Shown in pieces: positions 1 to 10,213 of a stretch of DNA of 10,213 bases. The DNA comes from Pseudomonadota bacterium (GTDB lineage: Bacteria > Pseudomonadota > Gammaproteobacteria > Burkholderiales > Burkholderiaceae_C). The position numbers and the translations under genes are program-made. The DNA is taken from the NCBI GenBank assembly GCA_023396625.1, contig JAEWVY010000133.1, positions 1-10,213 on the forward strand. Reading direction: 5' to 3'. Below the pieces are notes generated by a model. It made no database searches and had not been told where the DNA came from. It saw only the letters and a program-made list of their open reading frames with translations. Numbering within the stretch: the stretch's first letter is position 1; each line of letters begins with the position of its first letter.

Positions 1-594
1 CTTGGCAGCTCTCCAGACCACGGCCGGCGCCTGACCATCGAGGCGCCTCCCGACTACCTTGACGACGCCCGCCCGGGGGACAGCATCGCCGTCAATGGCG
101 CCTGCATGACGATCACCGCTCTCGTCCCGGGCGACCACCAGTTTTCCGTCGATGTTTCCGCCGAATCGCTGGACAAGACCGCCGGGCTGGATCAGCCCGG
201 TCCGGTCAACCTTGAAAAAGCCCTCCGCGCAGGAGACCGGCTCGGGGGACACATTGTCTCGGGCCATGTGGATGGCATCGGCACCGTCACGCATTTCGCC
301 CGGGTGGGTGAAAGCTGGGAACTGCGTGTCCTGGCCGCAAGGGCGCTTGGAAAATACCTGACCTACAAGGGGTCGATCACGGTCAATGGGGTCAGCCTGA
401 CCGTCAACCGTGTCGCCGATACCCAGGCCGGTTGCGAGTTCAGCATCAACCTGATTCCCCACACCGTGCAAAACACCACGCTGGGCACGCTCGACGCAAA
501 GCGCCGGGTCAATCTCGAAATCGATCTGATGGCGCGCTATGTCGAGCGCATGCTCCATGCCACGCCGCAGGAAACCGCCAAGGAGGCGCCATGA
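1..594 (+). CDS. ribE: Riboflavin synthase, alpha chain (5' partial)
   Basis: Catalyses the last step of riboflavin synthesis: two molecules of 6,7-dimethyl-8-ribityllumazine dismutate to riboflavin and the pyrimidine intermediate that is recycled. The reading frame is already open at base 1 and shows 197 residues. Alignment from memory to the E. coli enzyme suggests about 15 N-terminal residues, including the usual MFTGI start, lie outside the window. Both tandem lumazine-binding barrels are visible: the first has VNGACMTIT and SAESLDKT, the second begins at GGHIVSGHVDG and has VNGVSLTV followed by LIPHT and TTLG. The M at base 106 is the internal Met of the NGACMTIT motif, not the start. 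The stop TGA overlaps the ATG of the next gene (ATGA), and ribH follows two genes on, as in a classic rib operon. Identification is firm; the symbol varies between organisms (ribE or ribC). Confidence 0.95.
   Translation, partial: LGSSPDHGRRLTIEAPPDYLDDARPGDSIAVNGACMTITALVPGDHQFSVDVSAESLDKTAGLDQPGPVNLEKALRAGDRLGGHIVSGHVDGIGTVTHFARVGESWELRVLAARALGKYLTYKGSITVNGVSLTVNRVADTQAGCEFSINLIPHTVQNTTLGTLDAKRRVNLEIDLMARYVERMLHATPQETAKEAP
580..586 (+). promoter_or_regulatory. Shine-Dalgarno that fixes the ribBX start
   Basis: AAGGAGG lies 4 bases before the ATG at 591, inside the last codons of ribE. The reading frame of the next gene is open upstream to an ATG at 432, but that longer form would add 53 residues encoded over ribE. 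This strong ribosome binding site, the ATGA overlap, and a protein that begins at the normal RibB N-terminus all favour 591. Confidence 0.8.
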
Positions 595-1709
595 GCCCCG
601 TCACCCCCACGCCCATTTCACCGGTCGAGGAGATCGTCGCGGACATGCGGGCGGGCCGGATGGTGATCCTCGTCGACGAAGAGGATCGCGAAAACGAGGG
701 TGATCTCGTGCTCGCCGCGGACCACGTCACGCCCGAAGCCATCAACTTCATGGCCCGCTTTGGCCGGGGCCTGGTTTGCCTGACCCTGACACGCGAACGC
801 TGTGAATACCTGCGCCTGCCTCCCATGGCGGCACGAAACGGCACCGCCTACAGCACAGCTTTCACCGTCTCCATCGAGGCGGCGGAGGGCGTGACCACCG
901 GTATTTCAGCCGCGGACCGGGCCCACACGGTGCGCGTTGCCGTCGCCCGCGAGAGCGTGCCTGCCGACCTGGTCCAGCCCGGGCACATCTTCCCGCTTCA
1001 AGCCGTCGATGGCGGTGTGCTCATGCGCGCAGGACACACCGAGGCCGGCTGTGATCTGGCGGCCATGGCCGGCTGCGCTCCCGCGGCCGTGATCTGTGAA
1101 ATCATGAAGGATGACGGCACCATGGCCCGTCTTCCCGATCTGCAGCTGTTCGCCGCCACCCATGGGTTGAAGATCGGCACCATCGCCGACCTCATTGAAC
1201 ACCGCAGCCGCACCGAATCGCTGGTTGAAAAAGTCAGCTCGCGCGTACTCCAGACCGCCTGGGGCGAGTTCACCGCGCACGCTTTCCGCGACAAGCCGAG
1301 CCAGTCGGTGCACATCGCACTCGTGAAAGGCACATGGCCTGCAGACGCTGAAGTGCCGGTGCGGGTGCACGAACCGCTGTCCGTGCTCGACCTGCTGGAG
1401 GCCAGCCGCGCCATGCACTCGTGGAGCCTGGACGCCAGCCTGCACCATCTCGACGCGCACGGCATGGGGGTGGCCGTCCTGCTCAACTGCGGCGAAAGCG
1501 CCGAGCAGCTTCTGGCCCAGTTCGAAGGCCGCGCGCGCGCCAGCCAGGCTCCCGAGCGCGGTCGCATGGATCTGCGCACCTATGGCATCGGCGCGCAGAT
1601 TCTGCGTGAATGCGGTGTGCACAAGATGAAACTCATGGGTGCGCCGCGGCGCATGCCCAGCATGGCCGGCTACGGCCTCGAAATCACCGCTTACATCCCC
1701 AAGGAATGA
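591..1709 (+). CDS. ribBA: 3,4-dihydroxy-2-butanone-4-phosphate synthase fused to a degenerate GTP cyclohydrolase II domain (RibBX type)
   Basis: The protein has 372 residues. Residues 1 to about 205 are RibB, which converts ribulose 5-phosphate to 3,4-dihydroxy-2-butanone 4-phosphate and formate, the four-carbon precursor of lumazine. Its acidic metal-binding loop DEEDRENEGD (residues 29-38), FGRGLVC, TTGISAADRAHT and the GHTEAGCD segment with His149 are intact. The C-terminal half resembles GTP cyclohydrolase II (RibA), ending in a recognisable YGIGAQILRECGV block. However, the zinc-binding Cys segment of true RibA (C-x-TGD ... RCDCG) is replaced near residues 258-275 by VHEPLSVLDLLE with no Cys. 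This matches the RibBX variants known in Proteobacteria, whose X domain lacks GTP cyclohydrolase II activity. I therefore expect a separate ribA elsewhere. It overlaps ribE by ATGA and lies 4 bases from ribH. Database pipelines usually label it bifunctional RibBA, which probably overstates its function. Confidence 0.93.
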   Translation: MSPVTPTPISPVEEIVADMRAGRMVILVDEEDRENEGDLVLAADHVTPEAINFMARFGRGLVCLTLTRERCEYLRLPPMAARNGTAYSTAFTVSIEAAEGVTTGISAADRAHTVRVAVARESVPADLVQPGHIFPLQAVDGGVLMRAGHTEAGCDLAAMAGCAPAAVICEIMKDDGTMARLPDLQLFAATHGLKIGTIADLIEHRSRTESLVEKVSSRVLQTAWGEFTAHAFRDKPSQSVHIALVKGTWPADAEVPVRVHEPLSVLDLLEASRAMHSWSLDASLHHLDAHGMGVAVLLNCGESAEQLLAQFEGRARASQAPERGRMDLRTYGIGAQILRECGVHKMKLMGAPRRMPSMAGYGLEITAYIPKE

Positions 1710-1713
1710 CATC

Positions 1714-2178
1714 ATGTTTGGCGCAGAAAAAGGAACAGCCGACGCCCTGGACGGCAAGAAGCTCTACATCGGCATCGTTCAGGCCCGTTTCAATGAGAGC
1801 ATCACGGAAGCCCTGGCCCGAGCTTGCGTGGCCGAACTGCAAGCCCTGGGGGTGAACCCCAAGCATATCGACCACGTCCGTGTGCCAGGTGCGCTGGAAG
1901 TGCCTCTGGCGCTGCAAGCCCTGGCCGAGCGGGACAAATACGACGCGTTGATTGCGCTGGGCTGCATCATCCGCGGCGAGACCTATCACTTCGAACTGGT
2001 GGCCAACGAGTCGGGAGCCGGGGTCAGCCGCGTCGCGCTCGACTATCAGCTGCCCGTGGCCAACGCCATCCTCACCACGGAGAACATCGAGCAAGCCGTG
2101 GCCCGGCAGGATGACAAGGGGCGCGACGCCGCGCGCGTGGCCGTCGAAATGGCCAATCTGCTGGAAACTTTGTCATGA
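1714..2178 (+). CDS. ribH: 6,7-dimethyl-8-ribityllumazine synthase
   Basis: Condenses the RibB product with 5-amino-6-ribitylaminouracil to give lumazine, the substrate of the riboflavin synthase encoded two genes upstream. The 154-residue length is normal. Visible family motifs are ARFNESIT (substrate stacking region), VPGALEVPLA, and GCIIRGETYHFE, in which His92 matches the catalytic His. The C-terminal GRDAARVAVEMANL helix is also typical. The frame is open to an ATG at 1639 inside ribBX. I chose 1714 because AAGGA at 1701-1705 is well spaced before it and the protein then has the normal family N-terminus. It begins 4 bases after the ribBX stop and its own stop overlaps nusB by ATGA. Confidence 0.96.
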   Translation: MFGAEKGTADALDGKKLYIGIVQARFNESITEALARACVAELQALGVNPKHIDHVRVPGALEVPLALQALAERDKYDALIALGCIIRGETYHFELVANESGAGVSRVALDYQLPVANAILTTENIEQAVARQDDKGRDAARVAVEMANLLETLS

Positions 2179-2708
2179 CCCAGGCCACCGACGACAACGC
2201 GATGACGGCCCCCTCCCAGGCCCGCTCGCCCCGGGCGGCCGCCGGCACGCGCAGGACCAACCGATCCGGGCGCAGCCGCGCGCGGGAATTCGCCTTGCAG
2301 GCCCTGTACCAGCATCTCGTCGGCGGCAATGCCGCCAGCGAGATCGACGCCTTCACCCGCGACCTGGCGGGATTCCACAAGGCCGATGCCGCGCACTATG
2401 ACGCCCTGCTGCACGGCTGCATTGCACAGGCCGCGGCGCTCGACGCCCTGATCCTGCCGCTGCTGGATCGCAAACTGGCGGAGATATCGCCGATCGAGCG
2501 CGGCGTGATGTGGATTGGGGCCTGGGAGCTCCAGCATTGCCCGGACGTTCCGTGGCGAGTGGTGCTCAACGAATGCATCGAACTGGCGAAGGAATTCGGC
2601 GGCACCGATGGCCACAAGTACATCAATGCCGTGCTCAACGGTCTGGCGCCGACGCTGCGGGCGGCCGAAGTGGCGGCCGACCGCCAGGCCGGCAAGGCCC
2701 GCCCATGA
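2175..2708 (+). CDS. nusB: Transcription antitermination factor NusB
   Basis: NusB pairs with NusE (ribosomal protein S10) and binds boxA RNA, so that RNA polymerase resists termination on rRNA operons. The all-helical core runs from about residue 32 (RSRAREFALQALYQ) to the ELAKEFGGTDGHKYINAVLNG segment near the C-terminus, which aligns well with E. coli NusB. At 177 residues it is longer than the E. coli protein (about 139). The excess is mostly an Arg/Ala/Ser-rich, probably disordered N-terminus. An internal Met10 at 2202 is an alternative start, but the ATGA overlap with ribH favours 2175. No strong Shine-Dalgarno precedes either, so translation probably depends on coupling to ribH. ribH-nusB adjacency is common in bacteria. 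Confidence 0.95.
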   Translation: MTQATDDNAMTAPSQARSPRAAAGTRRTNRSGRSRAREFALQALYQHLVGGNAASEIDAFTRDLAGFHKADAAHYDALLHGCIAQAAALDALILPLLDRKLAEISPIERGVMWIGAWELQHCPDVPWRVVLNECIELAKEFGGTDGHKYINAVLNGLAPTLRAAEVAADRQAGKARP

Positions 2709-3889
2709 GGGTCTCCACGCGCGCGGGGCGCATCGAACCCTTTTACGTGATGGAGGTGGCCAAGGCCGCGGAGGCGCTGGCCCGCCAGGTGGCGGGGTCG
2801 GAAGCCCCGATGCTTTTTCTCAACATCGGCGAACCCGACTTCACCGCGCCGCCGCTGGTGCAGGAAGCCGCCACCCGCGCCATCCGCGATGGCGCCACGC
2901 AATACACCCCTGCCACAGGCATCGACGCACTGCGCGAACGCATCAGTGGCTGGTACGCGAGCCGCTTCGGAGCAAGCGTCCCTCCGCGCCGCATCGTCAT
3001 CACCGCGGGCGCGTCCGCCGCGCTGCAGCTGGCCTGCCTGGCCCTGATCGATCCGGGTGACGAGATCCTCATGCCCGATCCGAGTTACCCCTGCAACCGG
3101 CATTTCGTCAGCGCGGCCGAGGGAACGGCGGTGCTGCTTCCGACAACGGCCTCCGAGCGTTTTCAGCTCAGCGCCGACAAGGTGTGGGCCGCATGGGGAC
3201 CCAAGACCCGCGGCGTCCTGCTGGCCTCGCCGTCGAACCCCACGGGCACTTCCATCCATCCGGATCAACTGCGACGTATCCACGAAGTCGTGCGCCAGCA
3301 CGATGGCATCACGCTGATCGACGAAATCTACCTGGGCCTGAGCCACGACAACGCTTTCGGACAGACTGCGCTCGGCCTCGATGACCAGATCATCAGCATC
3401 AACAGTTTCTCCAAATACTTCAACATGACCGGCTGGCGCCTGGGCTGGATGGTGGTGCCCGACGCCCTGGTGCCGGTGGTCGAGAAGCTGGCTCAGAACC
3501 TGTTCATCTGCGCCAGCACGGTGGCGCAGCGCGCTGCGCTGGCCTGCTTCGAGCAGGACAGTCTCGCTGAATATGAACGTCGGCGCACGGCCTTTCGCGA
3601 GCGCCGCGACTTCTTCATCCCGGCCCTCAATGCCATGGGCCTGAACGTTCCCGTCGTGCCCGACGGCGCCTTCTACGCCTGGGCGGACTGCAGCCGCGCC
3701 TGCGCCAGGCTCGGTGTCCAGGACAGCTGGGACTTTTCCTTCGAACTCATGCGGCAGGCCCACGTGGCCGTCACGCCCGGGCGCGATTTCGGCACCGCCG
3801 AAACCGGCCGCTTCGTCCGTTTTTCCACAGCCAACTCCCTGGCCAACCTTCAGGAAGCGGCCCGGCGCCTGGAGGCCTTGCTGGGATGA
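2705..3889 (+). CDS. PLP-dependent class I/II aminotransferase (substrate unassigned)
   Basis: A 394-residue fold-type I aminotransferase of the AspC/AatA-like group. The pyridoxal phosphate lysine is Lys237 in the SFSKYFNMTGWRLGW block. Other cofactor and substrate residues are in place: Asn178 in SNPTG, Asp206 and Tyr209 in LIDEIY, the phosphate-side TAGASAAL segment, and Arg372 in GRFVRFS, the likely carboxylate-binding arginine. The N-terminal FLNIGEPDF and ATQYTPATG blocks are also typical. The frame is open to 2510 inside nusB. The start at 2705 gives the standard N-terminus, overlaps the nusB stop as ATGA, and has AAGG at 2694-2697. The exact amino donor and acceptor cannot be read from sequence. 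Its place between nusB and ybgC gives no clear pathway hint; it may simply share the operon's promoter. Confidence 0.9.
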   Translation: MRVSTRAGRIEPFYVMEVAKAAEALARQVAGSEAPMLFLNIGEPDFTAPPLVQEAATRAIRDGATQYTPATGIDALRERISGWYASRFGASVPPRRIVITAGASAALQLACLALIDPGDEILMPDPSYPCNRHFVSAAEGTAVLLPTTASERFQLSADKVWAAWGPKTRGVLLASPSNPTGTSIHPDQLRRIHEVVRQHDGITLIDEIYLGLSHDNAFGQTALGLDDQIISINSFSKYFNMTGWRLGWMVVPDALVPVVEKLAQNLFICASTVAQRAALACFEQDSLAEYERRRTAFRERRDFFIPALNAMGLNVPVVPDGAFYAWADCSRACARLGVQDSWDFSFELMRQAHVAVTPGRDFGTAETGRFVRFSTANSLANLQEAARRLEALLG

Positions 3890-4328
3890 AAACGGCCAAT
3901 GTCCGGATCCAGAATGAATTTTCCTGGCCCGTCCGCGTCTATTGGGAAGACACCGACGCCGGAGGTATCGTGTTCTATGCCAACTATCTGAAGTATTTCG
4001 AACGGGCGCGCACCGAATGGCTGCGCTCGCTCGGCCTGGGCCAGCAAGCCCTTCGCGACACCCTCGGCGCGCAGTTCGTCGTAAGTGAAGCCACCGTCAA
4101 ATTCCATCGACCCGCCCGGCTCGACGACGAGCTCCGGGTCACGGCCAGCCTGCGCGATGCCGGGCGCGCGTCGCTCACCATCGACCAGCGCGCCGAACTG
4201 ATCCACCGCGCCGAACCCGGCCATTTCCCACCGCCCTGCTGCGAAGCGACGGTCCGCATCGGCTGGGTGGACGCCACCACGCTCAAGCCCGCGCGCCTGC
4301 CTGCCCACATCCTGGATGCCCTGAAACC

Positions 4329-4332
<4 letters not shown>
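3886..4332 (+). CDS. ybgC: Tol-Pal-associated acyl-CoA thioesterase YbgC
   Basis: A 148-residue single hot-dog-fold thioesterase. The N-terminal block VYWEDTDAGGIVFYANYLKYFERARTEW is the YbgC signature, split here as VYWEDTDAGG plus ANYLKYFERARTEW. The second Asp of EDTDAGG (residue 24) corresponds to the catalytic acid of the family. Known homologues hydrolyse short-chain or long-chain acyl-CoA and have been linked to phospholipid metabolism. The gene normally heads the tol-pal cluster, as it does here directly before tolQ. The His often found in the HANYL stretch is Tyr here. GGAGG at 3871-3875 lies 10 bases before the ATG. Both ends are ATGA overlaps, with the aminotransferase and with tolQ. 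Confidence 0.94.
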
Positions 4333-5027
<695 letters not shown>

Positions 5028-5052
5028 GGCCTGCTCACACTGTTTTTGCCAG
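5028..5052 (+). repeat. Left terminal inverted repeat of the tolQ-tolR element
   Basis: The arm begins GGCCTG and ends TTTTTGCCAG. It matches the reverse complement of 5268-5292 at 24 of 25 positions; the only difference is C at 5034 against T in the partner. Including the outer CTAG gives 28 of 29. After a one-base insertion pairing continues for TGCG at 5054-5057. Confidence 0.9.
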
Positions 5053-5056
5053 ATGC

Positions 5057-5156
5057 GTTGCGAGTCAAAAAGGTCATGCGCAAGGCGCGGGACGCAGACG
5101 GGCCGGGTGGCCCGGCGAGGCTTCGCAACGCGGCGCATGGCCTTTTTGATCGCAAC
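5057..5156. repeat. Long imperfect hairpin inside the element, terminator-like
   Basis: The left arm at 5057-5081 pairs with the right arm at 5133-5156 with one extra base and one mismatch. The core reads AAAAAGGTCATGCGC (5067-5081) against GCGCATGGCCTTTTT (5133-5147), so the GC part of the stem is followed by five Ts in either direction of transcription, as in a bidirectional Rho-independent terminator. The 51-base loop contains a small perfect hairpin, CGGGCC (5099-5104) with GGCCCG (5109-5114). The long loop makes true termination uncertain; RNA processing or stabilisation is equally possible. Confidence 0.7.
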
Positions 5157-5174
5157 CCGGAGGGAACATGGATA

Positions 5175-5253
5175 AAACGGCGCCACTCGGCGTTGCACTC
5201 CTAGGCCAGGCGTCCAGCCTGGCCGTCGTCGCGCGCCTTGATTGGCGCTGTTT
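5175..5253. repeat. Second nested hairpin of the element
   Basis: AAACGGCGCCA (5175-5185) pairs with TGGCGCTGTTT (5243-5253) with one mismatch. Between them GGCCAGGC (5204-5211) and GCCTGGCC (5217-5224) form a perfect 8-bp stem with a 5-base loop. With the preceding hairpin and the terminal repeats this gives a cloverleaf-like fold for the whole element. Confidence 0.65.
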
Positions 5254-5267
5254 CAACCCTGTTCGCA

Positions 5268-5292
5268 CTGGCAAAAACAGTGTGAACAGGCC
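5268..5292 (-). repeat. Right terminal inverted repeat of the tolQ-tolR element
   Basis: The arm begins CTGGCAAAAA and ends CAGGCC on the top strand, the inverted partner of 5028-5052. CTAG follows directly at 5293-5296, and its TAG is an in-frame stop just upstream of tolR. Confidence 0.9.
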
Positions 5293-5308
5293 CTAGAAAG
5301 TCCGTCCC

Positions 5309-5731
5309 ATGCCCTCCGTCGCACCGCGCGGCCGCGGCCGCCGCACCATCAGCGAAATCAACATGGTGCCCTTCATCGACGTGATGCTGGTGCTGCTGAT
5401 CATTTTCATGGTCACAGCCCCATTGATCACGCCCAGCCTGATCGACCTGCCCACCGTCGGCAAAGCGCGGAAGCAGCCCGACCAGGTCATCCAGATCGAA
5501 ATCGGCAAGGATGAGATCTTGACGCTTAAAACCACCGGGAACAAACCCCGCAGGCTCACGCTGCGCGAGGTGGCGGCGGTGGTCAGGCAGGCCCAGGCCG
5601 GGCAGACGAATTCAGCCGTCGTCATCAGCGCCGACCGCAGCGTGAAATACGAGACGGTGGTCAAGGTCATGGACACGCTGCAGCGCGCGGACGTCCAGCG
5701 CGTGGGCCTGTCCGTGCAACTGGCGCCCTGA
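5309..5731 (+). CDS. tolR: Tol-Pal motor protein TolR
   Basis: A 140-residue bitopic inner-membrane protein of the ExbD/TolR family that sits in the TolQ channel and couples proton flow to TolA. The short basic N-terminus (RGRGRR) is followed by INMVPFIDVMLVLLIIFM, the single membrane span. Asp24 matches the essential proton-carrying Asp of the family (Asp23 in E. coli). The periplasmic domain includes the VVISADRSVKYETVVKVMD block. The start is unambiguous because an in-frame TAG lies at 5294-5296, with no other start codon between. Only a weak GAAAG (5296-5300) serves as a Shine-Dalgarno. The element just upstream has separated this gene from tolQ, so it lacks the overlap coupling seen at the upstream junctions. 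Confidence 0.96.
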   Translation: MPSVAPRGRGRRTISEINMVPFIDVMLVLLIIFMVTAPLITPSLIDLPTVGKARKQPDQVIQIEIGKDEILTLKTTGNKPRRLTLREVAAVVRQAQAGQTNSAVVISADRSVKYETVVKVMDTLQRADVQRVGLSVQLAP

Positions 5732-5749
5732 ATCCCGCCCCGCAGCCCC

Positions 5750-6667
5750 ATGCACGCCCTCGCCCTCGACCGCGCCGAATTCGGGCCACCGCCGCCCCCG
5801 GGACGGATGCGCTCCCTGGTGCTTGCGCTGCTGGCCCATCTGCTGCTCGTGGGCGCGCTGACCTGGGGCGTGAATTGGAAGCGTGACACCGTCAACACGG
5901 TCGAAGCCGAACTGTGGGCCGCCGTTCCCCGAGAAGCGGCACCCGCGCCGGTGGAACCACCTCCGACGCCGCAACCCCCTCCTCCGCCCCCCACACCGCA
6001 ACCCAAGCCCCAGCCCGTGCCGGAACCGGCACCTCCGACGCCCGACGCGCGGCACGACGCCGACATCGCGCTTGAACGCCAGAAAAAGGAAGCCGAGGCC
6101 CGCGCCGAAGAGGAACGGCAGCAGGCCGAGCGCGAACTGAAGAAACGGCAGGAACAGAAGCGGCGCGCGGAGGCCGAGGCGCGTGAGAAGAAGCGGCTGG
6201 CCGCCGAGGAGAAGGAGCGCGAGAAAAAGCGCGCCGAGGACGCCCGCCGCAAGCTGGCGCAGGCCAAGGACGCCGAGCGCCTGGAGGAACAGAAGCGGCA
6301 GGAGGCTCGACGCCAGGAGAACATCCGCCGCTCCCTGGGACTGGCTGGCGCCACCGGCCGGCCGGACAGCAAGGGCACGGCCCAGCATTCGGCCAGCCCG
6401 TCCGCCGATTACGGCAGCAAGGTGGCGGCCCGCATCCGGCCCCACATTGTGTTCATCGATGACGCGCCCGGCAATCCGCGCGCCGAAGTGGAAGTCCGCG
6501 CCGCGCCCGATGGCACCATCCTCAGCCGCAAACTCGTCAAATCGAGCGGCCTGAAGGCCTGGGACGAGGCCGTGCTCAAGGCCATTGACAAGGCCGAAAA
6601 ACTGCCGCCCGACACCGATGGCCGCGTCCCCGGTGCCCTGATCATCGGTTTCCGGCCAAACGACTGA
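5750..6667 (+). CDS. tolA: Cell envelope integrity protein TolA
   Basis: A 305-residue inner-membrane-anchored arm that reaches across the periplasm to TolB/Pal. A cytoplasmic N-terminus precedes one membrane span (about residues 21-42) containing AHLLL, with His30 at the place of the conserved His of the TonB/TolA SHLS motif. Next come a Pro-rich linker (about 66-98) and a long Ala/Glu/Lys/Arg-rich helical, coiled-coil-like domain (about 104-200). The C-terminal domain (about 218-305) has the TonB-C-like pattern VEVRAAPDGTILSRKLVKSSGLKAWDEAVLKAI. The ATG lies 18 bases after tolR with no evident Shine-Dalgarno. Met20 is an unlikely alternative because it would remove the cytoplasmic tail. tolB and pal do not follow; dnaE lies convergent downstream. 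Confidence 0.94.
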   Translation: MHALALDRAEFGPPPPPGRMRSLVLALLAHLLLVGALTWGVNWKRDTVNTVEAELWAAVPREAAPAPVEPPPTPQPPPPPPTPQPKPQPVPEPAPPTPDARHDADIALERQKKEAEARAEEERQQAERELKKRQEQKRRAEAEAREKKRLAAEEKEREKKRAEDARRKLAQAKDAERLEEQKRQEARRQENIRRSLGLAGATGRPDSKGTAQHSASPSADYGSKVAARIRPHIVFIDDAPGNPRAEVEVRAAPDGTILSRKLVKSSGLKAWDEAVLKAIDKAEKLPPDTDGRVPGALIIGFRPND

Positions 6668-6732
6668 ATGCTATTTATTTAATAGCAATATATCGCCTAT
6701 CGACGCTGGGAAAACCTGCTTTTCATTTAGGA
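6668..6732. other. AT-rich convergent intergenic region between tolA and dnaE
   Basis: This 65-bp spacer is far more AT-rich than its surroundings. It holds a perfect 6-bp stem-loop, GCTATT-TATTT-AATAGC (6670-6686), and a weaker GAAAA/TTTTC stem at 6710-6724. Neither is a strong GC-rich terminator, but both are symmetric enough to act on the two converging transcripts. The TAGC-containing AT palindrome resembles short palindromic repeats I recall as common between genes in Comamonadaceae; that link is from memory. Confidence 0.5.

Positions 6733-10213
<3,481 letters not shown>

Larger units (their letters stand above)
5028..5292. mobile_element. MITE-like non-autonomous element between tolQ and tolR
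   Basis: A 265-bp segment bounded by terminal inverted repeats of 25 bp with one mismatch and flanked on both sides by CTAG (5024-5027 and 5293-5296). The CTAG copies are best read as a 4-bp target duplication, though CTAG is its own reverse complement and could be part of the repeat. Nearly all the interior folds: a long stem at 5057-5156 with a nested GC hairpin, then a second stem at 5175-5253 with a nested perfect hairpin. No transposase is encoded. Removing the element and one CTAG rebuilds a tolQ stop codon followed by 12 bases and the tolR start, so insertion without other damage explains the layout. The CTAG target fits the YTAR preference known for part of the IS5 family; this parentage is only a suggestion. 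An alternative is a fixed intergenic repeat with an RNA role. Confidence 0.75.
5168..5296 (+). other. Small 42-codon ORF in the element, in frame with tolR (coding status unproven)
   Basis: ATG at 5168 is preceded by GGAGGG at 5159-5164, and the frame runs 42 codons to the TAG at 5294-5296, which is part of the right-hand CTAG. I do not recognise the peptide (it starts MDKTAPLGVALLGQ and ends GKNSVNRP). Its last codons are simply the right terminal repeat, and a second short ORF overlaps it in another frame, so it may be chance. If translated, ribosomes would finish 12 bases before the tolR ATG and could reinitiate there. Confidence 0.2.

Noticed and set aside
432..590. N-terminal extension of the RibB protein from the ATG at 432
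   Set aside because: It overlaps ribE in another frame, is Arg/His/Ala-rich without motifs, and a strong Shine-Dalgarno sits before 591.
580..600. FMN riboswitch controlling ribB
   Set aside because: Such a riboswitch would need a leader before the gene, but ribBX overlaps ribE by 4 bases. One could exist upstream of the window, which cannot be seen here.
906..3763. Long leftward open frames (about 906-1757 and 2396-3763) opposite the rib, nusB and aminotransferase genes
   Set aside because: They lie antisense to clearly recognised genes, show no recognisable motifs, and are expected from codon bias in GC-rich coding DNA.
5076..5203. Second short open frame in the element, ATG at 5076
   Set aside because: It lacks a good Shine-Dalgarno, is mostly built from hairpin arms, and overlaps the better-supported frame starting at 5168.
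5028..5292. CRISPR, retron or integron attachment site reading of the hairpin-rich segment
   Set aside because: There are no direct repeats with spacers, no reverse transcriptase or integrase nearby, and the outer inverted repeats with CTAG flanks fit a transposon better.
5293..6378. 361-codon leftward open frame opposite tolR and tolA
   Set aside because: Its Ser/Arg/Ala-rich low-complexity product is the mirror of the Glu/Lys/Arg-rich tolA helix codons; tolR and tolA on the other strand are unambiguous.

Overview
The window is GC-rich chromosomal DNA of a proteobacterium. The gene order and protein sequences (riboflavin genes, nusB, an aminotransferase, the tol genes and dnaE, with a RibB fused to a degenerate GTP cyclohydrolase domain) point to a betaproteobacterium of the order Burkholderiales, probably Comamonadaceae. 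That placement is inferred from recognised protein features and was not checked by a search.

Positions 1-6667 hold nine rightward genes: riboflavin synthase (ribE, 5' end cut by the window edge), a RibB/GTP-cyclohydrolase-II-like fusion (ribBX type), lumazine synthase (ribH), nusB, a PLP-dependent class I/II aminotransferase, the thioesterase gene ybgC, tolQ, tolR and tolA. The first seven are packed very tightly. Five junctions are 4-bp ATGA overlaps and the sixth (ribBX-ribH) is a 4-bp gap, which suggests one translationally coupled operon joining late riboflavin synthesis, antitermination and the Tol envelope motor. Positions 6733-10213 hold the leftward dnaE gene (replicative polymerase III alpha subunit), lacking only about ten N-terminal residues, and convergent with tolA across 65 bp. 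tolB and pal, the usual followers of tolA, are not here.

The main anomaly lies between tolQ and tolR. A 265-bp element (5028-5292) has near-perfect 25-bp terminal inverted repeats and is flanked by CTAG on both sides. Inside are several further inverted repeats, and no transposase gene. It looks like a non-autonomous transposable element (MITE) inserted exactly at the tolQ stop codon. It separates two genes whose products work in a fixed-ratio membrane complex. It carries a terminator-like hairpin, and also a small ORF with a Shine-Dalgarno sequence that is in frame with tolR and stops 12 nt before its start codon. The rest of the window is core metabolism and housekeeping; no prophage, CRISPR, defence locus, tRNA or rRNA was seen.
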